DNA of 64,000 nucleotides from FEN-1073 sp963780865. GTDB lineage: Bacteria > Chloroflexota > Anaerolineae > Anaerolineales > RBG-16-64-43. This document shows, piece by piece, positions 54,537-61,793 of the stretch (within the stretch, counting starts at the first letter, position 1; every line of letters begins with the position of its first letter). Below the pieces are notes generated by a model. That model did no database searches and had not been told where the DNA came from. It saw only the letters and a list, made by a program, of their open reading frames with translations. Made by a program: the position numbers and the translations under genes. The DNA is taken from the NCBI GenBank assembly GCA_963780865.1, contig CAWADT010000027.1, positions 1-64,000 of the forward strand. Direction: 5' to 3'.

Positions 54537-55553
54537 ATGTCTTGGAAATCACAACTCCGCGCCGACCCATTGCCATGGCTCCTGGAAAAAGAATCGCCGG
54601 GGGTGAACTACCTTGCCCTACGCGATATTCTGCGGCTTCCATCCGACAGCGCTGAATTGCGTGCCGCGCGCCGGAAAGCGCACAAGGAAGGCCCCATCGC
54701 AACCGTCCTTTCGGCGATGGAACCGGCCGGGTATTGGGTCAAACCGGGACCCGGGTATAACCCCAAATATCGATCCACGGTGTGGGCGATCATCCTCTTG
54801 GCCCAATTGGGAGCATCGATCGAGGAAGATAAAAGAATAATGAAAGCCTGCTCATACCTGGTGAGCCACGCCCTGCTTGCCGGCGGCCAGTTCACGGTCA
54901 CGGGAGCGCCGTCCGGAACGGTCGATTGCCTTCAGGGTAATCTATGTTGGGCGCTCCTCACGCTCGGGTACGATGCCTCGCCGCTGGGTCAGGCGTTCGA
55001 ATGGATGGCCAGAAGCGTTACGGGCGAAGGCGTGGCGCCGCCGGGAGACCGCGCAGCGACCGTTCGCTACTACGCGGGGAAATGCGGCCCCGGCTTTGCG
55101 TGCGGCGCCAACAACAAGCTGGCTTGCGCCTGGGGCGGAGTCAAAGTTATGATGGCGCTGGGCGCGCTGCCGAAATCCATGCGCACCGCGGTGATCAACC
55201 GCGCGGTCAAACAAGGTTCCGATTTCCTGTTGCGCGATGATCCGGCGCTGGCGCTTTACCCAACCGGGTACAGCGCCAAACCAAGTTCGAACTGGTGGAA
55301 ATTCGGTTTCCCCGTTTTTTATATCACCGACCTCCTCCAGAATCTGGAAGCGCTTGTCGCGCTCGGGTTCGGCCGCGATCCACGCTTATCCCTTGCGATT
55401 GCCGTCGCGCTTGGGAAACAGGATGAGCGCGGGCGGTGGCCGCTCGAAAATGATTATGCAGGAAAAACCTGGGTGGACTTCGGGCCGAAGAGGGCCCCCA
55501 ATAAGTGGGTTACACTGCGGGCCGTACGGATGCTGAGAGCCATGGCAGGATAA
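54537..55553 (+). CDS. Alpha/alpha-toroid (prenyltransferase/terpene-cyclase-like) protein
   Basis: A 338-residue, helix-rich cytoplasmic protein. It begins WKSQLRADPLPWLLEKESPG and has repeated helical hairpins, with YNPKYRSTVWAIILLAQLGA, GTVDCLQGNLCWALLTLGYD and DERGRWPLENDYAGKTWVDF. The latter resembles QW/prenyltransferase repeats of terpene cyclases and related (alpha/alpha)6 barrels. Conserved Cys residues (DCLQGNLC, KCGPGFACG) could bind a metal. It is not a known cyclase; databases often label relatives loosely. Function unknown. A promoter was not identified. Confidence 0.6.
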   Translation: MSWKSQLRADPLPWLLEKESPGVNYLALRDILRLPSDSAELRAARRKAHKEGPIATVLSAMEPAGYWVKPGPGYNPKYRSTVWAIILLAQLGASIEEDKRIMKACSYLVSHALLAGGQFTVTGAPSGTVDCLQGNLCWALLTLGYDASPLGQAFEWMARSVTGEGVAPPGDRAATVRYYAGKCGPGFACGANNKLACAWGGVKVMMALGALPKSMRTAVINRAVKQGSDFLLRDDPALALYPTGYSAKPSSNWWKFGFPVFYITDLLQNLEALVALGFGRDPRLSLAIAVALGKQDERGRWPLENDYAGKTWVDFGPKRAPNKWVTLRAVRMLRAMAG

Positions 55554-55664
55554 ATTCAGGTTGGCTCGCCGCCGGATGTGATCATTCAACCGAACCCTCA
55601 GTCCGCCCTAATCGGCGTTCGGAACAAAAACGCCGGCCGGGTCGAGAGAAGGCAACTGGAACCC

Positions 55665-56681
55665 ATGGAGGAAAAAATTTTCATTCTCGTCACGGAAGCT
55701 TTTCCTGCGGATATTATGGAACGGTTGCAGGCGGTTTCTCCGCGGCTGGAGTTCCATGTCCATCCCGTGCTTAAGCCCGAGGAAACGCCGCCGGAACTCA
55801 TGGCCCGCGCCGAAGTGCTGTATACCTTGCGGGTGATCCCCAGACCGGACCAGGCTCCGAACCTGAAATGGATCCAGTTCCATATGGCCGGGTTGGACCA
55901 CCTGCCGCTGCAGCCGCTCCTGGATCGGGGCGTGGAATGCACATCGCTCTCGGGCGCGGCGGTTCCGCAGATGGCCGAGTACGTGGTGATGATGCTGCTG
56001 GCCCTGGGCCATCGCCTGCCCGCGCTCGTGCGATCCCAGGAATCGCGCGAGTGGCCGCGGGAAAAATGGGAAAGATTCCGCCCGCGCGAGTTGCGCGGCG
56101 CGACGGTCGGCATCGCCGGTTATGGAAGCGTGGGGCGCGAGGTGGCGCGGTTGTGCAAGGGATTCGGCGCGCGGATCCTGGCGACGAAACGCAACGTGCG
56201 CTATCCGGAAGATTCCGGGTACGGAGCGGAAGGTCTCGGCGATCCGGAGGGAAGAATTCCCGCGCGCATCTATCCCCCGCAATCGCTGCACCGGATGCTG
56301 GAAGAATGTGATTTTGTCGTAGTCTGCGCGCCCCTCACCGAGGGCACGCGCGGGTGGTTCGGCGCGGAAACCATCGCGGCGATGCGGGCAGGCGCGTGCC
56401 TGGTGGATATCTCGCGCGGCGGGATCGTGGATGAGGAGGCGCTTCGGAATGCGCTGCAAGAGGGAAAACTCGGCGGCGCCGCGCTCGACGTTTTCGCCCA
56501 GGAACCGCTGCCGGAGGAAAGCGACTTGTGGGATACGCCGGGCTTGTTCCTCTCGCCGCATATCGCCGGGGATTCGCCGAAGTACGATCTCCGCGCGGCG
56601 GAACTCTTTGCGGAGAACCTGCGGCGCTATCTGGGGAAGCAGCCGCTGCTGAACCGGTTCGATCCGCGCGAAGGATATTAG
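55665..56681 (+). CDS. D-isomer-specific 2-hydroxyacid dehydrogenase family protein
   Basis: A 338-residue NAD(P)-dependent dehydrogenase of the D-2-hydroxyacid family. The Rossmann motif is ATVGIAGYGSVGREVARLCK (GxGxxG), the catalytic Arg is in LVDISRGGIVDEEALRNALQ, the Glu about 30 residues later, and the His is in LFLSPHIAGDS. The start at ATG 55665 (MEEKIFILVTEAFPADIME) is followed by the normal N-terminal substrate domain; the frame is open upstream to 55578. It could act on glyoxylate, hydroxypyruvate, lactate or phosphoglycerate-type acids. It is followed 3 nt later by a HAD hydrolase. Confidence 0.9.
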   Translation: MEEKIFILVTEAFPADIMERLQAVSPRLEFHVHPVLKPEETPPELMARAEVLYTLRVIPRPDQAPNLKWIQFHMAGLDHLPLQPLLDRGVECTSLSGAAVPQMAEYVVMMLLALGHRLPALVRSQESREWPREKWERFRPRELRGATVGIAGYGSVGREVARLCKGFGARILATKRNVRYPEDSGYGAEGLGDPEGRIPARIYPPQSLHRMLEECDFVVVCAPLTEGTRGWFGAETIAAMRAGACLVDISRGGIVDEEALRNALQEGKLGGAALDVFAQEPLPEESDLWDTPGLFLSPHIAGDSPKYDLRAAELFAENLRRYLGKQPLLNRFDPREGY

Positions 56682-56684
56682 AAC

Positions 56685-57443
56685 ATGGGAACCATCCGCG
56701 GCGTGATTTTCGATTACGGCTCGACCCTCATCACCTTCGACGGCGATTGGGCCGAGGTCCGCAAACAGGCGCACCGCGCGCTCCTCGAAGCGCTCCGCCG
56801 GGACGGGGTGGAACCGCGCGAATCCTCGTTCCTGGAACGCTTGGCGCGCAAGTTCGACGAATACGAACGCAAACGGATGCTCGATCGCATCGAAACCACC
56901 GCCACCGCCGTGCTCGTGGAAACGCTCCAGGCCGAGGGCATCCCTCCGCAGCCGTTGAGCCGGATCCAGCGGGCGCTGCGGACGATGTACACGGTGTACG
57001 AATCCCATTGGAAGCTCTTCCCCCAGACGCAGGGCGCCTTGCGGAAAATCCGCGCGCTCGGATTGCGAATGGCGATGCTCACGAACGCTTCGGACGCGGC
57101 CAACGTCCGGCGGATGCTGGTCAACCACAGGCTGGAAAAGACTTTCGATCCTGTCGTCATCTCCGCCGAGATCGGCGTCCGCAAGCCGGATGCGCGCGCG
57201 TTTCAGCCGATCCTTAAAGCGTGGGGGATTCCGCCCGCGCAGATCGCGATGGTTGGAGACCAGTTGGGGATGGATATTCTTGGGGCCAAGAACCTCGGAT
57301 TGCGGACGATCTGGATGAATACGGAGGAGCAATCCCCGACCAACCGGCCTTTCCTGGGAAAAGTCTCGGCCGACGCGCAGGTGAAAACCATCGGCGAGGT
57401 GGCCGCGATCCTCGCGCATTGGAAAGGGCCGGGTAAAAAGTGA
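56685..57443 (+). CDS. HAD-superfamily hydrolase with altered motif I
   Basis: A 252-residue protein of the HAD superfamily: motif I GVIFDYGSTLITFDG, motif II AMLTNASD, motif III RKPDARAF and motif IV MVGDQLGMDILGAKNLGLRT. The second Asp of the usual DxD in motif I is Gly (D-Y-G), so the general acid/base is missing or replaced. The nucleophile Asp remains. Phosphatase activity may be weak or the chemistry different. Overlaps the methyltransferase start (GTGA) and follows the dehydrogenase by 3 nt, so the three genes form an operon. Confidence 0.85.
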   Translation: MGTIRGVIFDYGSTLITFDGDWAEVRKQAHRALLEALRRDGVEPRESSFLERLARKFDEYERKRMLDRIETTATAVLVETLQAEGIPPQPLSRIQRALRTMYTVYESHWKLFPQTQGALRKIRALGLRMAMLTNASDAANVRRMLVNHRLEKTFDPVVISAEIGVRKPDARAFQPILKAWGIPPAQIAMVGDQLGMDILGAKNLGLRTIWMNTEEQSPTNRPFLGKVSADAQVKTIGEVAAILAHWKGPGKK

Positions 57444-58102
57444 GTCTCTCCTATTGGGACGGCGCCTACCGCACCGGCCGCAAGATTTGGGGCGGACAGC
57501 CGAGCGAGATCGCCCGGGCGGCCGGATTATTTTTCGAAAAGGAGAAGATTCCGACCGCCGGAAAGCGTGCGCTCGAAATCGGCTGCGGCTACGGCCGCGA
57601 CGCGCTCTTCCTCGCGCAGCGGTGGAGGATCCGGATGCTGGGGATCGATCCTTCCGGGCCGGCGATCGAAATGGCGCGGACGGGCCTGACCGCGAAGGAC
57701 CGCCGGAAGGTGGAGTTTCGTCAAGCCCGCTTCCAGGACGTGGCGGGCGAGACGTTCGATCTGGTGTATGCCGCCAATCTTTACCAAATTCTTTCCCCGG
57801 AAGAGAGAAACCAATTTTGCCTCGCGGCGGCCGGATGGCTCGCCCCCGGCGGATGGCTGCTTCTGGGCACGCTTTCCACCCGCGATCCGGAACACTCCGG
57901 CCATGGGAGCGAGGGCTTCATCGGCGCAAATCCCGGGCAGGCAGATCATTTTCTTCATTTAAGCACGCGCGAGGAATTGGAGGCGAACTTTCGCTCGCTG
58001 GATATTCGCGGATTGTTCGAACACGAATTCCTCGAACCGCGGACGGAGGGCAGGCCGCATCACCATATCGCCTGGATCCTGATCGGCGCGCGGAAACCGT
58101 AG
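57440..58102 (+). CDS. SAM-dependent methyltransferase
   Basis: A 220-residue class I methyltransferase starting with GTG at 57440, overlapping the HAD stop by 4 nt. SAM-binding motif I is ALEIGCGYGRDALFLAQ, the acidic loop is MLGIDPSGPAIEMA, and further conserved parts are FDLVYAANLYQILSPEERNQ and LAPGGWLLLGTLSTRDPEH. The His-rich end (RPHHHIAW) is reminiscent of tellurite-resistance TehB-like methyltransferases. The substrate is unknown. Confidence 0.85.
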   Translation: MSLSYWDGAYRTGRKIWGGQPSEIARAAGLFFEKEKIPTAGKRALEIGCGYGRDALFLAQRWRIRMLGIDPSGPAIEMARTGLTAKDRRKVEFRQARFQDVAGETFDLVYAANLYQILSPEERNQFCLAAAGWLAPGGWLLLGTLSTRDPEHSGHGSEGFIGANPGQADHFLHLSTREELEANFRSLDIRGLFEHEFLEPRTEGRPHHHIAWILIGARKP

Positions 58103-58172
58103 CAGCGCGATTTGTTTATGGCGATGAGGATCAAAGAAGGAAGGACGACGCCATTTTGCACAGGAGTTCTCT

Positions 58173-58429
58173 GTACACAGATTTCTCGGACAGAGCGGAT
58201 TTCGCGGATGAAGAATATTAAGAAAATCTGTACCTACTCAGCCCAAGAAAAGCTGGAACGAATTCTACAGGATTGATGACCTGGTATCCCTCTCCCTCAT
58301 CCGGCCTTCGGCCACCTTCTCCCAGCTTATGCTGGGAGAAGGACGGGATGAAGGGGAAGGCTGAGTAGTTACGAAAATCTCAGGAAATTATTTTCCGCGC
58401 AACAAGTTAAATCCGTGTAATCCGCGTAC
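58173..58429. repeat. GTAC-ended element interrupted by REP-like copy C
   Basis: The outer ends GTACACAGAT (58173) and ATCCGCGTAC (58420-58429) belong to the dispersed 93-111-bp family, but the distance is 257 bp because a REP-like element (58255-58373) lies inside. This looks like a nested insertion. It fills most of the 365-bp gap between the methyltransferase and larE; no gene is present. Confidence 0.65.
58255..58373. repeat. REP-like palindromic element, copy C (inverse of copy B)
   Basis: Runs inverse to 22468-22575: ACAGGATTGATGACCTGGTA, CCCTCATCCGGCCTTCGGCC, ACCTTCTCCCAGC/GCTGGGAGAAGG and CTGAGTAGTTAC. Sequence agreement with copy B is about 85-90 % over some 105 bp. Confidence 0.8.
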
Positions 58430-58467
58430 AGTGATTTGGAAAATAATAGATCGAACGGGACAATAAA

Positions 58468-59325
58468 ATGAGTGACCAAACAGACAATCCAGAATTAGGA
58501 AAAAAGGAGCAGGCGCTGCGGAAGATTCTGAAGGAGCTCGGATCCGTGATGGTCGCCTACTCCGGCGGCGTGGACAGCAGCTTGCTGCTGTGGGAGGCTG
58601 TCCAGGCGCTTGGACCGGACAAGGTCGTCGCCGCCACGGCGCAAAGCCCGATCTACGTCGAGCAAGACGATAAAAAGTTGGGCGAGCTTCCTCGGTCGCT
58701 CGGCGCGCGCCACATCTTTCTGCAGGCGGATCAGATCGCGGACGAGGAGTTTGTCCACAATCCGCAGGACCGGTGCTACTATTGCAAACGCGGCGTGCTG
58801 GGGAGCCTTTCCGGGGCCATGCGGCAGGAACGGATCGCCTGGATCGTGGAAGGCTCCAACCGCGACGATCTGGGCGATTACCGCCCGGGGGAACGGGCCG
58901 TGAAGGAAGCTGGCGCGCGCAGCCCGCTGCGCGAAGCGGACCTGGGCAAGGCCGAAATCCGCGAACTGGCGCATCGCGCCGGGCTGGCGAACTGGAACAA
59001 GCCGGCCGAATCCTGCCTGGCGGCGCGCTTCCCGTACGGCGCAAAAATCACGCTGGAGGGATTGCAGCGCGTGCGCGCGGCGGAGACGGCGATCCATGCG
59101 CTTGGGTTCGAGATCGTCCGCGTGCGGGATTATCAGACGATGGCGCGCGTGGAAGTGCCTCCGGAAGAAATCGGCCGGCTGACTTCTCCGGAGACCGCCG
59201 CCCGGGTGGTGGCGGCGCTGCGCGGGGCCGGTTATCAATACATCGCCGCGGATTTACAAGGCTACCGGCGGGGGAGTTTGAACGAGACGCTCAAGCCGGC
59301 AAAGGATTCTCGCGATGGACGCTGA
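58468..59325 (+). CDS. larE: LarE, ATP-dependent sacrificial sulfur transferase
   Basis: LarE adds sulfur to the nickel-pincer-nucleotide precursor, sacrificing its own cysteine sulfur. The 285 residues include the PP-loop MVAYSGGVDSSLLLWEA, NPQDRCYYCKRGVLG, GSNRDDLGDYRPGERAVKEA and PAESCLAARFPYGAKIT, the last containing the sulfur-donor Cys. It is the first gene of larE-larB-larC and overlaps larB by 11 nt. No good -10/-35 was identified just upstream. Confidence 0.95.
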   Translation: MSDQTDNPELGKKEQALRKILKELGSVMVAYSGGVDSSLLLWEAVQALGPDKVVAATAQSPIYVEQDDKKLGELPRSLGARHIFLQADQIADEEFVHNPQDRCYYCKRGVLGSLSGAMRQERIAWIVEGSNRDDLGDYRPGERAVKEAGARSPLREADLGKAEIRELAHRAGLANWNKPAESCLAARFPYGAKITLEGLQRVRAAETAIHALGFEIVRVRDYQTMARVEVPPEEIGRLTSPETAARVVAALRGAGYQYIAADLQGYRRGSLNETLKPAKDSRDGR

Positions 59326-60058
59326 ACCCATTCGCCTTTTATTGGAAGCGGTGCGCTCCGGCCAGACAACCGTGGAGGATGCCTTCGCGCGATTGAAAGA
59401 TCTGCCTTACGAGGACCTGGGTTTCGCCCGGGTGGATACGCATCGCGCCCTGCGCAAAGGATTCCCCGAGGTGATCTTCTGCCCGGGAAAAACCACGGCG
59501 CAGATTGTCGCCATCTTCGAACGGCTGGCCAAGCATGGAGGTCGGGTGATGGCGGCCCGAATGCCCCCTGAAGAAGCGCGAGCCGTGCGGCGAAAATTTC
59601 CGAAAGCGGTTTATCATCCGGAGGCGCGGATTTTAACCTTGGGGGGGAATGCGCCGCAGGCGGGGAAAGGGACGGTGCTGGTGGTGAGCGCCGGCACGGC
59701 CGATATCCCGATCGCCGAGGAAGCGGCCGTTACCGCCGAGACGCTCGGGAGCAAGGTTGAGCGGCTGTTCGACGTGGGCGTGGCCGGCATCCACCGCCTG
59801 ATCGACCGGCGCGAGACTCTCTTCTCGGCCAACGTTCTGGTGGTGGTGGCCGGGATGGACGGCGCGCTGCCGAGCGTCGTCGGCGGGCTGGTCAGCCGGC
59901 CGGTGATCGCGGTGCCGACGAGCATCGGTTACGGCGCCTCTTTCGGAGGGATTGCCGCGCTCCTGACCATGTTGAATTCCTGCGCGCCGGGCGTGACGGT
60001 GGTCAACATCGACAACGGCTTCGGCGGCGGATACACCGCGCATTTGATCAACCAATAG
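59315..60058 (+). CDS. larB: LarB, nicotinic acid adenine dinucleotide carboxylase/hydrolase
   Basis: LarB carboxylates NaAD at C5 and hydrolyses it, the first step of nickel-pincer cofactor synthesis. At 247 aa it shows FARVDTHRALRKGFPEVIFC, a PurE-like C-terminal half with VVSAGTADIPIAEEAAVTAE, FDVGVAGIHRLID, VAGMDGALPSVVGGLVSRPV and ALLTMLNSCAPGVTVVNIDN. Normal length. Sits between larE and larC. Confidence 0.95.
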   Translation: MDAEPIRLLLEAVRSGQTTVEDAFARLKDLPYEDLGFARVDTHRALRKGFPEVIFCPGKTTAQIVAIFERLAKHGGRVMAARMPPEEARAVRRKFPKAVYHPEARILTLGGNAPQAGKGTVLVVSAGTADIPIAEEAAVTAETLGSKVERLFDVGVAGIHRLIDRRETLFSANVLVVVAGMDGALPSVVGGLVSRPVIAVPTSIGYGASFGGIAALLTMLNSCAPGVTVVNIDNGFGGGYTAHLINQ

Positions 60059-60149
60059 CGACCAACCCCGGAAAAAATGGCCGGAATGCTGGCCTCCGGG
60101 AGGATCGATTGAAGATAGACCGGGATCGACCCAAGGACACAAAAGCGGC

Positions 60150-61325
60150 ATGACAAAGATAGCCTATTTCGATTGCTTCTCCGGCATCAGCGGCAATATG
60201 GCGCTGGGCGCGCTGCTTGATTGCGGCCTCCCGGAGGATCTCTTCCGCCGGGAATTGGAAAAGATCAAGGTGGGGGGTTATCAATTGGAAGTCCGCGCGG
60301 TGGTGAAAGCCGCGTTGCGCGGGCTGTTTGTCGACGTGCGTGTGGAAGCGACCCAGCCCCACCGGCACCTTTCGGATATCGAAGCCATCCTCCGTTCCAG
60401 TTCCTTGACGCAACGCGTGCGCGAGCGAAGCCTGCTCGTATTCCAAAGACTTGCCCAAGCCGAAGCCAAGGCTCACGGCGAAGCGGTGGAAAAAATTCAT
60501 TTCCACGAGATCGGAGCGGTGGATGCCATCCTCGACGTGGTCGGCACCGCGATCTGCCTGGAAATGCTCGGGGTCGAGAAGGTTTATTCCTCCCCGATCC
60601 ATATCGGGGCCGGGACGGTGCAGACGGCGCACGGACTGCTGCCCGTCCCCGCGCCGGCCACCGCCGAGTTGCTCAAGGGATTTCCGGTGTACGGGCGCGA
60701 TGTCGACGCGGAACTCGTCACTCCGACCGGCGCGGCGCTGCTGGCCGCCCTGGCGGAACCGGCGGCCGACGCGCCTCCGATGACCGTCGAGGAGGTGGGC
60801 TACGGCGCGGGCTCGCGCGATCTGCCGTGGGCCAATCTGCTGCGGGTGACCGTGGGCGAGGAGGCGGGACCGGCTCTCCGCGGCGACCGGGTGATGATCG
60901 TGGAAGCGAATATCGACGACATGAATCCCCAGTTTTACGAGCATGTCGCGGAACGGCTCTTCGACGCCGGGGCGGTGGATGTTTTCCTCACGCCGATTCA
61001 GATGAAGCGCAACCGCCCGGCGGTGATGCTCAGCCTGATGGTGGACGAATCGAAACTGGACGCAACGCTCGGGATATTGTTTTCAGAAACGACTACAATC
61101 GGTATTCGCATGCATCCGGTGGAGCGGCGCAAACTCGAGCGCGAGGGAGATATGGTGGAAACACCGTTTGGCCCGGTGCCGGTAAAAATCGCCAGATGGA
61201 ACGGGCGGGTGATGAACGTGGCCCCGGAATACCGGGATTGCCTGCGGATCGCGAAAGAAAAAAACGTCCCGCTGAAAGACGTCTATCAGGCGGCTTTGGC
61301 CGCAGCGATTGTGTTGAAGAAATAA
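60150..61325 (+). CDS. larC: LarC, nickel insertion protein
   Basis: LarC inserts nickel into the pincer nucleotide (a CTP-dependent cyclometallase). The 391 residues include IAYFDCFSGISGNMALGALL at the start, GEAVEKIHFHEIGAVDAILD, HIGAGTVQTAHGLLPVPAPA, NIDDMNPQFYEHVAERLFDA and HPVERRKLERE. In Lactobacillus plantarum larC is split by a programmed frameshift; here it is one uninterrupted frame. It starts 91 nt after larB. No larA (racemase) lies in the window. Confidence 0.95.
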   Translation: MTKIAYFDCFSGISGNMALGALLDCGLPEDLFRRELEKIKVGGYQLEVRAVVKAALRGLFVDVRVEATQPHRHLSDIEAILRSSSLTQRVRERSLLVFQRLAQAEAKAHGEAVEKIHFHEIGAVDAILDVVGTAICLEMLGVEKVYSSPIHIGAGTVQTAHGLLPVPAPATAELLKGFPVYGRDVDAELVTPTGAALLAALAEPAADAPPMTVEEVGYGAGSRDLPWANLLRVTVGEEAGPALRGDRVMIVEANIDDMNPQFYEHVAERLFDAGAVDVFLTPIQMKRNRPAVMLSLMVDESKLDATLGILFSETTTIGIRMHPVERRKLEREGDMVETPFGPVPVKIARWNGRVMNVAPEYRDCLRIAKEKNVPLKDVYQAALAAAIVLKK

Positions 61326-61390
61326 ACCATGGACAACACGGATGTATCTATCCGTGTCATCCGTGGCAAAAATATGAACCGGAGGCGGCA

Positions 61391-61672
61391 GTGATATTCA
61401 AGAAAAAAGCGGAACCCCAGACTCCCGAACCAGAGGCCGACGTGGTCATGTACTGCACGGAATGGTGCCCGGGCTGCCGTTCGGCGCGCACCTTCCTGAA
61501 GGAACACCGCATCGATTTCGTGGAAATCGACATTTCCAAGGATCGCGCCGCCGCGGCCCGCGTGCGCGGTTGGGCGGACGGAAACGAGACGACCCCAACG
61601 TTCAACATCCGCGGGACAATCGTGGTGGATTGGGACCGATACCGGGTGGAGAAACTGTTGGGATTGGATTGA
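61391..61672 (+). CDS. Glutaredoxin-like protein with CPGC motif
   Basis: A 93-residue thioredoxin-fold protein starting with GTG at 61391, six bases after GGAGGC. Residues 1-15 are a charged lead. The redox centre is MYCTEWCPGCRSARTFLKEH (CPGC), followed by DFVEIDISKD, the cis-Pro in ETTPTFNIRGTIVVDWD and a terminal helix. It resembles small glutaredoxins/NrdH-like redoxins. It is probably monothiol/dithiol disulfide-exchange active; the partner is unknown. The 65-bp gap before it holds a fragment (CCGTGTCATCCGTGG) of the dispersed repeat. Confidence 0.85.
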   Translation: MIFKKKAEPQTPEPEADVVMYCTEWCPGCRSARTFLKEHRIDFVEIDISKDRAAAARVRGWADGNETTPTFNIRGTIVVDWDRYRVEKLLGLD

Positions 61673-61703
61673 ACGCTTTCGATCATCCACAAAAAACACG
61701 AAG

Positions 61704-61738
61704 GACACGAAGAAACTAAAAAATCTTCGTGTCTTTTT
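61704..61738 (+). terminator. Terminator of the glutaredoxin-like gene
   Basis: Stem GACACGAAGA / TCTTCGTGTC with an A-rich 10-nt loop, followed by TTTTTATTTT. It sits inside a longer imperfect inverted repeat (61687-61762, TCCAC...GTGGA). Confidence 0.75.
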
Positions 61739-61777
61739 ATTTTCCTAGTCCCTTTCGTGGATTCCTTTTCCTCCAAG

Positions 61778-61786
61778 TGCTATACT
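61778..61786 (+). promoter_or_regulatory. rarA: Extended -10 promoter implying a leaderless rarA mRNA
   Basis: TGC-TATACT, followed by 7 nt and then the GTG start at 61794. No ribosome-binding site lies between. Confidence 0.55.
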
Positions 61787-61793
61787 TCCGCCC

